Under the pieces are notes generated by a model. That model saw only the letters and a list, made by a program, of their open reading frames with translations, did not search any database and was not told the DNA's origin. Positions 17,560 to 26,305 of a stretch of DNA of 64,000 nt are shown here, in pieces. Positions within the stretch are counted from its first letter, which is position 1; each line of letters begins with the position of its first letter. This DNA comes from Rhizorhabdus dicambivorans (GTDB lineage: Bacteria > Pseudomonadota > Alphaproteobacteria > Sphingomonadales > Sphingomonadaceae). The DNA lies in NCBI RefSeq assembly GCF_002355275.1, contig NZ_CP023449.1:3016001-3080000 (forward strand), written 5' to 3'. A program made the translations under genes and the position numbers.

Positions 17560-17575
17560 CCCGAAAAATTTCGGG
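17560..17575. promoter_or_regulatory. Palindrome upstream of Crp-like gene
   Basis: CCCGAAAAATTTCGGG is a perfect 7-base inverted repeat around AA, between the response-regulator stop (17527) and the Crp-like gene. It could be a short terminator for the former or an operator for the latter; the sequence does not decide. Confidence 0.35.
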
Positions 17576-17643
17576 TCCGGTACGCGGTTTCGTGAACAAG
17601 TACGGAGGTGCAACGTTTCATGCTTCGATCAGTGGAGTTGAGT

Positions 17644-18387
17644 ATGATCGACCGTGAAACCGCCCTTCAGAACCGATTGCTCGCGGCGTTGAAGCCAGAG
17701 GATCTGGGCCTGCTGCTGCCCGCCTTCACGCTGCAGGAATGCGCGCCGGGCAAGATCCTTCAGGAAGCCGGCAGCGACGTCCGCTTCGCCTGGTTCCCGC
17801 TCGATGCGGCAGCGGCATCCTTCGTTGTTGCCGCCGATGCCAACCATCTCGTCGATGCCGCCCTGATCGGCTGCGAGGGCGCGGTGTGCGGGCTGGTGTC
17901 GAGCGGGCGCCTGCCCGCTTATGCGCGCGCCCATGTGCAGTTCGGCGGGCGTTTCCTGCGTATCCCCCTCTCGGCACTGGCGCAGGCCAAGGAACAGTCG
18001 CCCTCCATCTCCCGCTGGGTGGCGCGCTATGCCGATTGCCTGGTGGCGCAACTGTTCCAGTCGGCGGCCTGCAACGCATCGCACACCATCGCCCAGCGGC
18101 TGTCGCGCTGGCTGCTCGCGACCCGCGACCGCATCCACCAGGACGAGATCATCATAACCCAGGAACAGCTTGGCGAGATGCTCGGCGTCGGCCGCAGCTT
18201 CATCAACCGATCGCTTCGCCAACTCGGCATCAAGGGCATTTTGGGCGCGCGGCGGCGGCGCATCGTGATCCGCGATGTCGACCAGCTGCGCACCATCGCC
18301 TGCGACTGCAACGACCGGATCCGCGAACATTTCGATCATGTGCTGGCAGGCGTCTATCCCCATGAGGCGGACTCGGTGGCCGCCTAA
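17644..18387 (+). CDS. Crp/Fnr-family transcriptional regulator
   Basis: 247 residues from MIDRETALQNRLLAALKPED, preceded by GGAG six bases away; an earlier ATG at 17620 behind GGAGG is also possible. The N-terminal beta-barrel sensor domain (residues 10-130) looks degenerate and lacks the phosphate-binding signature of true cAMP receptors. The C-terminal winged helix contains TQEQLGEMLGVGRSFINRSLRQLG, a clear recognition helix. No Fnr-type cysteine set is seen. Proteins of this class are frequent orphan regulators in sphingomonads and rhizobia. The ligand and targets are unknown. Confidence 0.82.
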   Translation: MIDRETALQNRLLAALKPEDLGLLLPAFTLQECAPGKILQEAGSDVRFAWFPLDAAAASFVVAADANHLVDAALIGCEGAVCGLVSSGRLPAYARAHVQFGGRFLRIPLSALAQAKEQSPSISRWVARYADCLVAQLFQSAACNASHTIAQRLSRWLLATRDRIHQDEIIITQEQLGEMLGVGRSFINRSLRQLGIKGILGARRRRIVIRDVDQLRTIACDCNDRIREHFDHVLAGVYPHEADSVAA

Positions 18388-18462
18388 TCTGGATCAATAT
18401 CGCCGATGACGCGTTGCAGCGCGGACGCGCCCGTTCCGGCCCGCGATCCCGAGGAGAATGAC

Positions 18463-18807
18463 ATGCGATCCACCGTTGCGGGCTGTTGCACCCTTGCCCT
18501 GGCCATGATCGCCCTGCCCGCTTCGGCCCAGATCGCCATCGGCACCGACAGCCGCGCCACGATCGGCACCGGGACCAGCATCGGTGGTTCGGCAGGGTTG
18601 TCGGCGCAAGTGCCCAGTACGGGCGCGGGGGCTGGGGCCGCCGTCGCGACGCAGGCCGCGACGGGAAAGCTGCCCGACGATGCCTCCGGCAACGTCAAGC
18701 GCTCCGAGCGCAAGACGCGTCCGGCGGAGAAGGCCGGCGTGGCGGCGAGCGGCAAGGCCAGCGTCCAATCCCATGGCGGAAGCCGCTCCCCGGGCGGCGG
18801 CAACTGA
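18463..18807 (+). CDS. Small exported Ala/Gly-rich protein
   Basis: 114 residues. MRSTVAGCCTLALAMIALPASAQ is a signal peptide with cleavage after ASA; the start is fixed by a GAGGAG ribosome-binding site six bases upstream. The mature part is low-complexity (IGTGTSIGGSAGLSAQ, then a basic Ser/Gly-rich tail) with no recognised domain. It sits 76 bases after the Crp-like gene and 58 before phyR in the same direction. Function unknown; an envelope-associated stress protein would fit the neighbourhood, but this is a guess. Confidence 0.65.
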   Translation: MRSTVAGCCTLALAMIALPASAQIAIGTDSRATIGTGTSIGGSAGLSAQVPSTGAGAGAAVATQAATGKLPDDASGNVKRSERKTRPAEKAGVAASGKASVQSHGGSRSPGGGN

Positions 18808-18865
18808 TCGAGAGAGATGACCGGGGCGGCGGTTCGGCGCCGCCCCCCAGTGAAAGGTGCGTCGC

Positions 18866-19633
18866 GTGTCGCTTGGCGAGCAGCTAGCCCCCCATCTTCC
18901 CTTCCTGCGCCGCTATGCGCGGGCCCTGACCGGATCACAGCGCGAGGGCGATGCGTTCGTGCGCCGGACGCTGGAGATGATCGTCGCCGATCCCGACGGC
19001 TTTCCCCGCGATATCGATCCCCGGCTGGGGCTTTATGCGGCGTTGATCGACCAATGGGAGGCCGAACGCGAGCGCGAGGAGGCGGCCGGCCATGAAGACC
19101 GGCTGGGCCGCATCGCCCCCCGTTCGCGCCAGGCCCTGCTGCTGACCGCGATGGAGGGCTTCACCGCGGAGGATGCGGGCTGGCTGATGCACTGCGAGCG
19201 CGGCGAGGTCGAGGAGCTTGCCGCCGAGGCCTTCGCGGAGATCGAGCGGCTGGCCCGCACCGAGGTGCTGATCATAGAGGATGAACCTATGATCGCCATG
19301 GACCTGGAATCGCTGGTCCGCGATCTCGGCCATGACGTGACCGACATCGCCGTGACCCGCGACGAGGCGGTGGCCAGCGCCCGCACGCGGCGGCCCGGCC
19401 TCGTCCTGGCCGACATCCGGCTGGCCGACGACAGCTCGGGCTTGGACGCGGTGCAGGACATGTTGAGGGATTTCACCGTGCCGGTCATCTTCATCACCGC
19501 CTTTCCCGAGCGGCTGCTGACGGGGGAGCGGCCGGAGCCTGCTTTCCTGATCACCAAGCCGTTCCAGCGATCGACGGTGAAAGCAGCCATCGCCCAGGCG
19601 CTGTTCTTCGGGCAGGCGACCTTCGCGGCCTGA
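18866..19633 (+). CDS. phyR: General stress response regulator PhyR
   Basis: 255 residues with a GTG start at 18866, eight bases after GAAAGG. The N-terminal 130 residues are a sigma-factor-like domain (LAPHLPFLRRYARALTGSQREGDAFVRRTLE; later APRSRQALLLTAMEGFTAEDAGWLM). The C-terminus is a receiver (VLIIEDEPMIAMDLESLV, phospho-acceptor in VLADIRLADD, ITKPF). This exact sigma-plus-receiver architecture is PhyR. When phosphorylated it sequesters the anti-sigma factor NepR and frees sigma EcfG. nepR, ecfG and the cognate kinase usually lie next to it but are not seen here, which is unusual. Two EcfG-type promoters flank the patch. Confidence 0.93.
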   Translation: MSLGEQLAPHLPFLRRYARALTGSQREGDAFVRRTLEMIVADPDGFPRDIDPRLGLYAALIDQWEAEREREEAAGHEDRLGRIAPRSRQALLLTAMEGFTAEDAGWLMHCERGEVEELAAEAFAEIERLARTEVLIIEDEPMIAMDLESLVRDLGHDVTDIAVTRDEAVASARTRRPGLVLADIRLADDSSGLDAVQDMLRDFTVPVIFITAFPERLLTGERPEPAFLITKPFQRSTVKAAIAQALFFGQATFAA

Positions 19634-19674
19634 GCCACGCTCGTTTCAGAGGCGAATAGATTCAGTGCCTTATC

Positions 19675-19700
19675 GGAACATCCTGCGACAGGACCGCGTT
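19675..19700 (+). promoter_or_regulatory. Sigma-EcfG type promoter upstream of CsbD-like gene
   Basis: GGAAC (19675-19679), 17 bases, CGTT (19697-19700), about 34 bases before the ATG at 19734. It matches the alphaproteobacterial general stress promoter and drives a CsbD-like gene, a classical target of that response. Confidence 0.8.
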
Positions 19701-19733
19701 CTTTACACAGGTTAACGAAGAAGGAGACCCATC

Positions 19734-19913
19734 ATGGGTGAGATGCTCGACAAGGCCAAAGGCTATGCCAACGAGGCGGCCGGCAAGGCAAAGCGCGCGG
19801 TAGGCGATGCGACCAACCGTCCAGACATCCGCGCGCGCGGCGATGCCCAGGAAGCCAAGGGCGACCTGCAAAAGGCCAAGGGAGAGGTGAAGGGCGCGAT
19901 CAACCGCGCCTGA
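19734..19913 (+). CDS. CsbD-family stress protein
   Basis: 59 residues: MGEMLDKAKGYANEAAGKAK then a basic, Ala/Lys-rich helix ending KAKGEVKGAINRA. The NEAAGKAK and AKGDLQKAKGEVKGA repeats are diagnostic of CsbD, small abundant proteins induced by general stress. AAGGAGA ribosome-binding site seven bases upstream. A sigma-EcfG-type promoter precedes it and a strong hairpin terminator follows, so it is a single-gene transcript. Biochemical function is unknown in the family. Confidence 0.92.
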   Translation: MGEMLDKAKGYANEAAGKAKRAVGDATNRPDIRARGDAQEAKGDLQKAKGEVKGAINRA

Positions 19914-19936
19914 CACGCTCCAAGCTTTGCCAGTAA

Positions 19937-19966
19937 AAGGCCGGGCTCCCGCGAGCCCGTCCTTTC
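19937..19966. terminator. Bidirectional rho-independent terminator
   Basis: CGGGCTC (19942-19948), loop CCGC, GAGCCCG (19953-19959), with AAAAGG on the left and TCCTTT on the right. It sits between the convergent CsbD-like and hydrolase-fold genes and can serve both. Confidence 0.75.
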
Positions 19967-19973
19967 GCTTGTC

Positions 19974-20855
19974 TCAGGCTACCGCGCGCCATTGCTGCTC
20001 CGTGAACTCCAGGATCAGCGGCGCGAGCTGCGGCCAGTTGACGAACAGCCCAGGCGCAGCCCCGGTTTCTACCGCGCGAACGCGGTCATTCCATTCCCCG
20101 TCGCCCCAGGGGGGATCGGCCATGCGCGAATGCGGCATCAGCTCATGTACCCATTCGCTGGTCTGGCGGGTGTGCATCACATCGCTTCGGCCATTGTGGA
20201 AGATCAGCGTCGGCATCTTCAGCACCGCGAAATCGTCCGGGACCATGCCGGGAATGGGCGAGACGTCCGAAGGCCGATAGGCAAGCGCCCATTGCTGCAT
20301 CCGGGCGATGAACTGATCCACATCCTGCGAAAGCAGCACATCCCTGGCGCGCGGGTTACGTGCGACCTGATCGGACCAGCCCGGCAAGGTGACAACCCCT
20401 TCCATGCCGAACAGGCTGGCGGCGGTCGCGGGCTCGCAGCAATGCTTGTGGGCCAGTTCCATCAGCCCGACCGGGCCACCGCCAAGCCACCACAGCACGA
20501 GATGCGACACCTGCGCGGGGGCTGCCGCCGCCGCGATCAGCGAGACGCGCGACCCCGCCGCCCCACCCGCCAATGCCACCGATCCGAGATCGAGTTCCTG
20601 GATCAGCTTCGCGAGGGTGCGGCCGTGCAGGCCGGACTCGCTTTCCGCCTGGAAGCAGATGTCGGACGCCCCGCAATTGGGCCGGTCCCACAGCAGCACC
20701 CGCCTGCCCCCGGCGACCAGCGCCTCGCCAAGCTCGCGCAGGCCGGGACTATCCTTGGAAAAGCGCCCGCCCGGCGTCAGCGCCACCGCGGGCGCGCCTT
20801 CGCGGCCGAGCAGCTCATATTCGATGCCGAGTCCGTTGATCAGGATACGCGCCAT
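19974..20855 (-). CDS. Alpha/beta-hydrolase-fold protein lacking the serine nucleophile
   Basis: 293 residues. The fold is clear: EYELLGREGAPAVALTPGG, VLLWDRPNCGASDICF, a nucleophile-elbow region, then MPTLIFHNGRSDVMHTRQTSEWVHEL. However, the elbow reads ALAGGAAGSRVSL: the residue expected to be the catalytic serine in GxSxG is alanine. A histidine near the C-terminus is also not obvious. The protein may be a non-hydrolytic member (cofactor-free dioxygenase, lyase or binding protein), or use another nucleophile. It is separated from hutU, upstream in the same direction, by 180 bases and has no clear operon partner. Confidence 0.75.
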   Translation of the reverse strand: MARILINGLGIEYELLGREGAPAVALTPGGRFSKDSPGLRELGEALVAGGRRVLLWDRPNCGASDICFQAESESGLHGRTLAKLIQELDLGSVALAGGAAGSRVSLIAAAAAPAQVSHLVLWWLGGGPVGLMELAHKHCCEPATAASLFGMEGVVTLPGWSDQVARNPRARDVLLSQDVDQFIARMQQWALAYRPSDVSPIPGMVPDDFAVLKMPTLIFHNGRSDVMHTRQTSEWVHELMPHSRMADPPWGDGEWNDRVRAVETGAAPGLFVNWPQLAPLILEFTEQQWRAVA

Positions 20856-21035
20856 GGCGACAGCCTCCTCTCCTCGTTCCGGCGGTCATCGCAGCGCCCC
20901 GGTTCCTGCCGGAGTCGCGGCAATCCGTCTGGAGGGATTAAGCCATGAATCGCCTCTCGGCACCAGCATCATCGGACCCGGACGCCCGTGCCGCAGCCGT
21001 TCGTCGCGCCTCACCCCCGGCATTCGGGATGATGC

Positions 21036-22706
21036 TCAGCCCAGGATTCCCGGCAGGTCGAGGCCCTTTTCCACGGCACAGGCGCGGGCGATGTCGTAGC
21101 CCGCATCGGCGTGGCGCATCACGCCGGTACCGGGATCGTTCCACAGCACACGCTCCAGCCGCTTCGCCGCCTCCGGCGTACCATCGGCGACAATCACCAT
21201 GCCGCTATGCTGCGAATAGCCCATGCCGACCCCGCCGCCATGGTGGAGCGACACCCAGGTCGCGCCGCTCGCCGTGTTGAGCAGGGCGTTGAGCAAGGGC
21301 CAGTCGCTGACCGCATCCGAACCGTCGCGCATCGCCTCGGTTTCCCGGTTCGGCGAGGCGACCGAGCCCGAGTCCAGATGATCGCGGCCGATCACGACGG
21401 GGGCTTTCAGCTCACCGCTCGCGACCATCTCGTTGAAGGCCAGGCCGAGCCGATGCCGATCGCCGAGACCGACCCAGCAGATGCGCGCGGGCAAGCCCTG
21501 GAACTGTATCCTCGCGCGCGCCATGTCGAGCCAGTTGTGGAGATGCGCGTTGTCCGGAAGCAGTTCCTTCACCTTCGCGTCGGTCCTGTAGATATCCTCC
21601 GGATCACCCGACAGCGCCACCCAGCGGAACGGACCGATGCCCCGGCAGAACAGCGGACGGACATAGGCGGGGACGAAGCCCGGAAAGTCGAAGGCATTCT
21701 CCACGCCTTCGTCCTTCGCCATCTGGCGGATATTGTTGCCGTAATCGGTCGTCGGCACGCCCGCCGCCTGCAGGTCCAGCATCGCCCGCACATGCACCGC
21801 CATCGACGCCTTCGCGGCCGTGGCAACCGCGGAGGGATCACTCTCGCGCTTCGAAAACCATTGGTCGAGGCTCCAGCCGGCCGGGAGGTAGCCATTGACC
21901 GGATCGTGTGCCGACGTCTGGTCGGTGAGAAGATCGGGGCGAATGCCGCGACGCACCACCTCCGGCAGCAGTTCGGCGGCGTTGCCGAGCAGGCCGACGG
22001 AGACCGGCTTGCCCTGGGCGTGGCTCGCTTCGATCATCGCGATCGCCTCGTCGAGGCTCGCCGCCTGCCGATCGAGGTAGCCGGTGCGCAGGCGCATCTC
22101 GATGCGGCTCGGCTGGCATTCGATCGCCAGGCAGCTCGCCCCCGCCATCACCGCCGCGAGCGGCTGCGCGCCGCCCATGCCGCCGAGCCCGGCGGTGAGC
22201 AGCCAGCGGCCCGACAGATCACCGCCATAATGCTGGCGGCCCATCTCCACGAATGTCTCGTAGGTGCCCTGGACGATGCCCTGGCTGCCGATATAGATCC
22301 AGCTGCCCGCGGTCATCTGCCCGTACATCATCAGGCCTTTGCGATCGAGCTCGTGGAAATGCTCCCAATTCGCCCATGCGGGAACGAGGTTGGAATTGGC
22401 GAGCAGCACGCGCGGAGCATTCTCGTGGGTACGAAACACGCCGACGGGCTTTCCCGACTGGATCAGCAGCGTTTCGTCGCCCTCCAGCCGCTTCAACGTC
22501 TCGACGATCCTGTCATAGCTTTCCCAGTCGCGCGCGGCGCGGCCGATGCCGCCATAGACGACCAGTTCATGTGGCGCCTCGGCGACGTCGGGGTGAAGGT
22601 TGTTCATCAGCATCCGCAGCGGCGCTTCGGTGAGCCAGCTCTTCGCGCTGATCGCGCTGCCGGTCGCGGGCCGGATCACGCGGCTGTTGTCGAGGCGGGT
22701 GGTCAT
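21036..22706 (-). CDS. hutU: Urocanate hydratase
   Basis: 556 residues from [18 protein letters not shown], the normal family length; the frame is open further upstream but that part lies in hutG. It converts urocanate to imidazolone propionate with tightly bound NAD. Seen: [25 protein letters not shown], the nucleotide site [51 protein letters not shown], and [26 protein letters not shown] near the C-terminus. All are strongly conserved in HutU. Last gene of the hutIHGU run, overlapping hutG by 4 bases. Confidence 0.96.
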   Translation of the reverse strand: MTTRLDNSRVIRPATGSAISAKSWLTEAPLRMLMNNLHPDVAEAPHELVVYGGIGRAARDWESYDRIVETLKRLEGDETLLIQSGKPVGVFRTHENAPRVLLANSNLVPAWANWEHFHELDRKGLMMYGQMTAGSWIYIGSQGIVQGTYETFVEMGRQHYGGDLSGRWLLTAGLGGMGGAQPLAAVMAGASCLAIECQPSRIEMRLRTGYLDRQAASLDEAIAMIEASHAQGKPVSVGLLGNAAELLPEVVRRGIRPDLLTDQTSAHDPVNGYLPAGWSLDQWFSKRESDPSAVATAAKASMAVHVRAMLDLQAAGVPTTDYGNNIRQMAKDEGVENAFDFPGFVPAYVRPLFCRGIGPFRWVALSGDPEDIYRTDAKVKELLPDNAHLHNWLDMARARIQFQGLPARICWVGLGDRHRLGLAFNEMVASGELKAPVVIGRDHLDSGSVASPNRETEAMRDGSDAVSDWPLLNALLNTASGATWVSLHHGGGVGMGYSQHSGMVIVADGTPEAAKRLERVLWNDPGTGVMRHADAGYDIARACAVEKGLDLPGILG

Positions 22707-23506
22707 GACTTTCCTTTCGCAAAATCGCGGGCGGCGGCGATGACCTGTCGAAGGGACGCCAGGACAGCAGGGTCGGAATCGAGCGGCGACGGCCAATTGG
22801 CCGGGGTGCGTGGCACGGGTTCGGCCATATAGCCGCGCTGGGCCAGTTCCATCTGGATCGCATGGATGCCCCGCCCCGGATCACCATAATGGCGCGTCGT
22901 CCAGCCACCCTTGAAACGGCCGTTGACGACATGGCCGTGGCCACTCGCCGCGCAGATGACGTCGACGGCGGCTTCGAGTTCGGGCGCGCAGGTCGCGCCG
23001 CCGTTGGTGCCGATGTTGAACTGCGGCAATTCGCCGTCGAACAGGCGCGGGACGCGGCTGCGGATCGAATGGGCGTCGTAGAGCACCACCGTGCCATGGG
23101 CCGCTTTCAGGCGGCGAAGCTCGCCCGCCAGGGCTTCATGATAGGGGCGATGGAACAGGCCGAGCCGGCGCTCGATTTCGGCCTGGTCCGGTCCATTGAC
23201 CCGGTAGAGGGGGTCGCCGTCGAAGGTCGTCGTCGGGCAGAGGTCGGTCGTCGCCTGTCCGGGATATAGCGAGGCGCCCGACGGATCGCGGTTCATGTCG
23301 ATCACGCTGCGCGAAATGCCGGTGGCGACCAGGGTCGCCCCGAGATCGGCGGCGAAGGCGTAGAGATCGGCGATCCACCAGTCGGTATCGATCCGCGCCT
23401 GCCAGGGGGAAACGAACTGTTCGTCGAGGCCGGCGAGGTCCGTCCCGCCATGGGGAAAGGCGATGACGAGCGGCGCATCGCCGCGATGCACGCGCAGCCA
23501 GTCCAT
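22703..23506 (-). CDS. hutG: N-formylglutamate deformylase
   Basis: 267 residues from [21 protein letters not shown]; the ATG overlaps the hutH stop by one base (TGATG). It hydrolyses N-formylglutamate to glutamate and formate, the last step of the two-step branch that uses HutF. The early IAFPHGGTD carries the first metal-binding histidine, and [33 protein letters not shown] and [24 protein letters not shown] are family hallmarks. The presence of hutF in the same locus agrees. Confidence 0.93.
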   Translation of the reverse strand: MDWLRVHRGDAPLVIAFPHGGTDLAGLDEQFVSPWQARIDTDWWIADLYAFAADLGATLVATGISRSVIDMNRDPSGASLYPGQATTDLCPTTTFDGDPLYRVNGPDQAEIERRLGLFHRPYHEALAGELRRLKAAHGTVVLYDAHSIRSRVPRLFDGELPQFNIGTNGGATCAPELEAAVDVICAASGHGHVVNGRFKGGWTTRHYGDPGRGIHAIQMELAQRGYMAEPVPRTPANWPSPLDSDPAVLASLRQVIAAARDFAKGKS

Positions 23507-25026
23507 CAGACGATGCCCGGCAGGCCGGCGGGGACCGAAGCGACGAGGCTGCCCGTGCGGACAAGCGCGGTTGCCGCGACCATGTCCGGATGGAAATGCC
23601 GATCGTCCTCCAGCGCCGGGACGGCGGCGCGCAGGTGCATGTGCGCGGCCTGCAGCGCATCGCTCGATTTCAGCGGGGCGTGAAAGTCGATCCCCTGGCA
23701 GGCGGCGAGCCATTCGATCGCGATCACCGCGCTGACATTATCGGCCATGTCGAGCAGGCGGCGCGCGCCATGGGCGGCCATCGACACATGATCCTCCTGA
23801 TTGGCCGAGGTCGGGATCGAATCGACGCTCGCGGGATAGGCGCGCTGCTTGTTCTCACTGACAAGCGCGGCCGCGGTGACCTGAGGGATCATGAACCCCG
23901 AATTGAGGCCCGGGCGCGGCGTGAGGAAGGCGGGGAGACCGGACAGCGCCGGATCGACGAGCATGGCGATGCGGCGCTCGGATATCGAGCCGATCTCGCA
24001 CAGCGCCAGCGCGATCATGTCGGCGGCGAAGGCGACGGGTTCGGCATGGAAATTGCCGCCGGACAAGGCCTCGTCACTGTCGGCGAAGATCAGCGGATTA
24101 TCGGAAACGCCATTGGCCTCGATGCCGAGCGTCGCCCCCGCCTGCCGGAGAAGATCGAGCGCGGCGCCCATGACCTGTGGCTGGCAGCGCAGGCAGTAGG
24201 GGTCCTGAACGCGCGAATCTCCCGAGGCGTGCGAGGCACGGATCGCCGATCCGGCCATCAGGCGGCGCAGCGCATCGCCGACGTCCCGCTGCCCGGCATG
24301 GCCGCGCAGCGCATGGATGCGCGCGTCGAACGGCGCATCGGAGCCCTTTGCCGCCTCGGTCGACAGGGCGCCGGTGACGAGGGCTGAACGGAAGATGGTC
24401 TCGGCCCGGAACAGCCCCGCCAGCGCGTTGGCGGTGGAGAATTGCGTGCCGTTGAGCAGGGCGAGCCCCTCCTTGGGACCAAGGTCGAGGGGGGCGAGGC
24501 CGGCCTGCCGGAGCGCCTCGGCGGCGGGAACCCGCCGGCCCTCCAGCTCTATCTCACCCACGCCGATCATCGCGGCGGCCATATGCGCCAGCGGAGCGAG
24601 GTCACCGCTCGCACCGACCGAGCCCTGCGACGGCACGACCGGCACAAGGCCCCTCACCAGCATGGCTTCGAGCATCGCCACGGTCTCGCGGCGTACGCCC
24701 GAGGCGCCCATGCCGAAGCTTGCCAGCTTGAGCGCCATCATCAGGCGGACCACCGGCACGGGTGACGGGGCGCCGGTGCCCGCCGCGTGGCTGAGCACGA
24801 TGTTGCGCTGGAGCGTCGACAGTTCATCATCGGCGATGCGCACGCTGGCGAGCTTTCCGAAGCCGGTGTTGATGCCATAGACCGGAGCGCCCCTGGCAAC
24901 GATGCGCGCGACCGCCGCGGCGCTGGCGTCGATCGCGTCCCATGCGCCCGCGTCGAGCGCGACGTCCGCGCCTTCGTAGATCGCGTTCCAGTCGGCGAGC
25001 GTGGTGGCGCCGGGCTTGATGATCAT
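23506..25026 (-). CDS. hutH: Histidine ammonia-lyase
   Basis: 506 residues from [20 protein letters not shown], overlapping the hutI stop by 4 bases; the frame is open further upstream but that is within hutI. It removes ammonia from histidine to give urocanate. The MIO cofactor triad Ala-Ser-Gly is in [15 protein letters not shown] (around residue 140). Other marks are [29 protein letters not shown] and [21 protein letters not shown]. The C-terminal [32 protein letters not shown] is intact. Confidence 0.96.
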   Translation of the reverse strand: MIIKPGATTLADWNAIYEGADVALDAGAWDAIDASAAAVARIVARGAPVYGINTGFGKLASVRIADDELSTLQRNIVLSHAAGTGAPSPVPVVRLMMALKLASFGMGASGVRRETVAMLEAMLVRGLVPVVPSQGSVGASGDLAPLAHMAAAMIGVGEIELEGRRVPAAEALRQAGLAPLDLGPKEGLALLNGTQFSTANALAGLFRAETIFRSALVTGALSTEAAKGSDAPFDARIHALRGHAGQRDVGDALRRLMAGSAIRASHASGDSRVQDPYCLRCQPQVMGAALDLLRQAGATLGIEANGVSDNPLIFADSDEALSGGNFHAEPVAFAADMIALALCEIGSISERRIAMLVDPALSGLPAFLTPRPGLNSGFMIPQVTAAALVSENKQRAYPASVDSIPTSANQEDHVSMAAHGARRLLDMADNVSAVIAIEWLAACQGIDFHAPLKSSDALQAAHMHLRAAVPALEDDRHFHPDMVAATALVRTGSLVASVPAGLPGIV

Positions 25027-26216
25027 CGTCCGTCCTTGATGCGTTGATGAAGCGGGTTGAAACCGAGGCGGTACACCAGCTCGGCGGGGTCCCCGACGTT
25101 CCAGATCGCGAGGTCGCAGGCCTTGCCGGCCTCGATCGTGCCGATCGCATCGGTAAGGCCGAGCGCCGCCGCCGCGTTGACGGTGACGCCGCGCAGCGCC
25201 TCCACCACCGTCAGCCCGAACAATGTCGCGCCCATGTTGAGCATCAGCAGCAGCGACGTCGTCGGCGAGGTGCCGGGATTGCTGTCGGTCGCGAGCGCGA
25301 TGCGGGTTCGGTGGCGGCGCATCGCGTCGATCGGCGGCAACCTGGTCTCGCGCATGAAATAATAGGCGCCGGGGAGAAGCACCGCGACCGTGCCGGCCCG
25401 CGCCATCGCGCGGACATCCTCGTCGCCGGCATGTTCCAGATGATCGGCGGACAAGGCGCCATGGCGCGCGGCGACCGCGCTGCCGTGGAGCGCCGAGAGC
25501 TGCTCGGCGTGAAGCTTGACCGCAAGGCCATGCGCCCTCGCCGCTTCGAGCACGCGGGCACATTGCGCCGGCGAGAAGCCGATACCCTCGCAAAAGGCAT
25601 CGACCGCGGTCGCCAGCGGCGCGGCGGCGGGGATCATCTCGTTGCAGACGAGATCGATATAGGCGTCGCTGTCGTCGCGATATTCGGGCGGCAGCGCATG
25701 TGCGCCGAGAAAGGTGGGCTCGACGCGGACCCGCCGCCGCTCGCCGAGCGCGCGGGCGGCCCGGAGCATCTTGAGCTCATCCCCGGTCGAGAGGCCATAG
25801 CCCGACTTGATCTCGATCGTCGTGACGCCCTCGGCGATCAGCGCATCGAGACGGGGAAGCGCGGTGCCGATCAGGTCGGCCTCGCTCGCCGCGCGGGTCG
25901 CGCGCATCGTCGAGACGATGCCGCCGCCGGCGCGGGCGATATCCTCATAGCTCGCGCCTTCGAGCCGCATCGCCCATTCGTTCGCGCGGTTGCCGCCGTG
26001 GACGAGGTGGGTGTGGCAGTCGATCAGCCCCGGGGTGACGAGGCGGCCCTCGCAGGAGAAGGTCTCGACCGCGTCAGCCGGAGGCGCCGCGTCGCGCGGG
26101 CCTGCGTAAAGAATGACGCCGTCGCGCTGGGCGACGAGGCCGTCCTCGACGATGCCCAGCCCCTCCCCCGTCATCGTCGCCAGGCGCGCATCCTTCCAGA
26201 TCGCATCGCACTTCAT
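25023..26216 (-). CDS. hutI: Imidazolonepropionase
   Basis: 397 residues from [17 protein letters not shown], chosen because GAAGGG lies seven bases upstream; an ATG six codons earlier has a weaker site. Amidohydrolase-superfamily zinc enzyme converting imidazolone propionate to formiminoglutamate. Metal ligands appear in [26 protein letters not shown] and [30 protein letters not shown] and the [11 protein letters not shown] segment are specific to HutI. First gene of the leftward hut operon, divergent from hutF. Confidence 0.95.
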   Translation of the reverse strand: MKCDAIWKDARLATMTGEGLGIVEDGLVAQRDGVILYAGPRDAAPPADAVETFSCEGRLVTPGLIDCHTHLVHGGNRANEWAMRLEGASYEDIARAGGGIVSTMRATRAASEADLIGTALPRLDALIAEGVTTIEIKSGYGLSTGDELKMLRAARALGERRRVRVEPTFLGAHALPPEYRDDSDAYIDLVCNEMIPAAAPLATAVDAFCEGIGFSPAQCARVLEAARAHGLAVKLHAEQLSALHGSAVAARHGALSADHLEHAGDEDVRAMARAGTVAVLLPGAYYFMRETRLPPIDAMRRHRTRIALATDSNPGTSPTTSLLLMLNMGATLFGLTVVEALRGVTVNAAAALGLTDAIGTIEAGKACDLAIWNVGDPAELVYRLGFNPLHQRIKDGR

Positions 26217-26266
26217 CGATTTGCCCTTCGCCATCGCCTTATCATGATTGCATCAATGTCATTTAA

Positions 26267-26276
26267 TGTATAGACA
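26267..26276. promoter_or_regulatory. HutC-like operator between hut arms
   Basis: TGTATAGACA in the short divergent intergenic region between hutI and hutF resembles the TGTATA-type palindrome bound by HutC in other proteobacteria. hutC is in the locus. One site could repress both arms, with urocanate as the likely inducer. The site is an inference from motif and position. Confidence 0.55.
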
Positions 26277-26305
26277 AAAAAATGAACGAGGAGGAGCTGC
26301 TGGGG

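Noticed and set aside
22703-25593. Long N-terminal extensions of hutG and hutH frames
   Set aside because: The extensions lie in the preceding hut genes; overlapping ATGA/TGATG starts give the normal lengths and N-termini.
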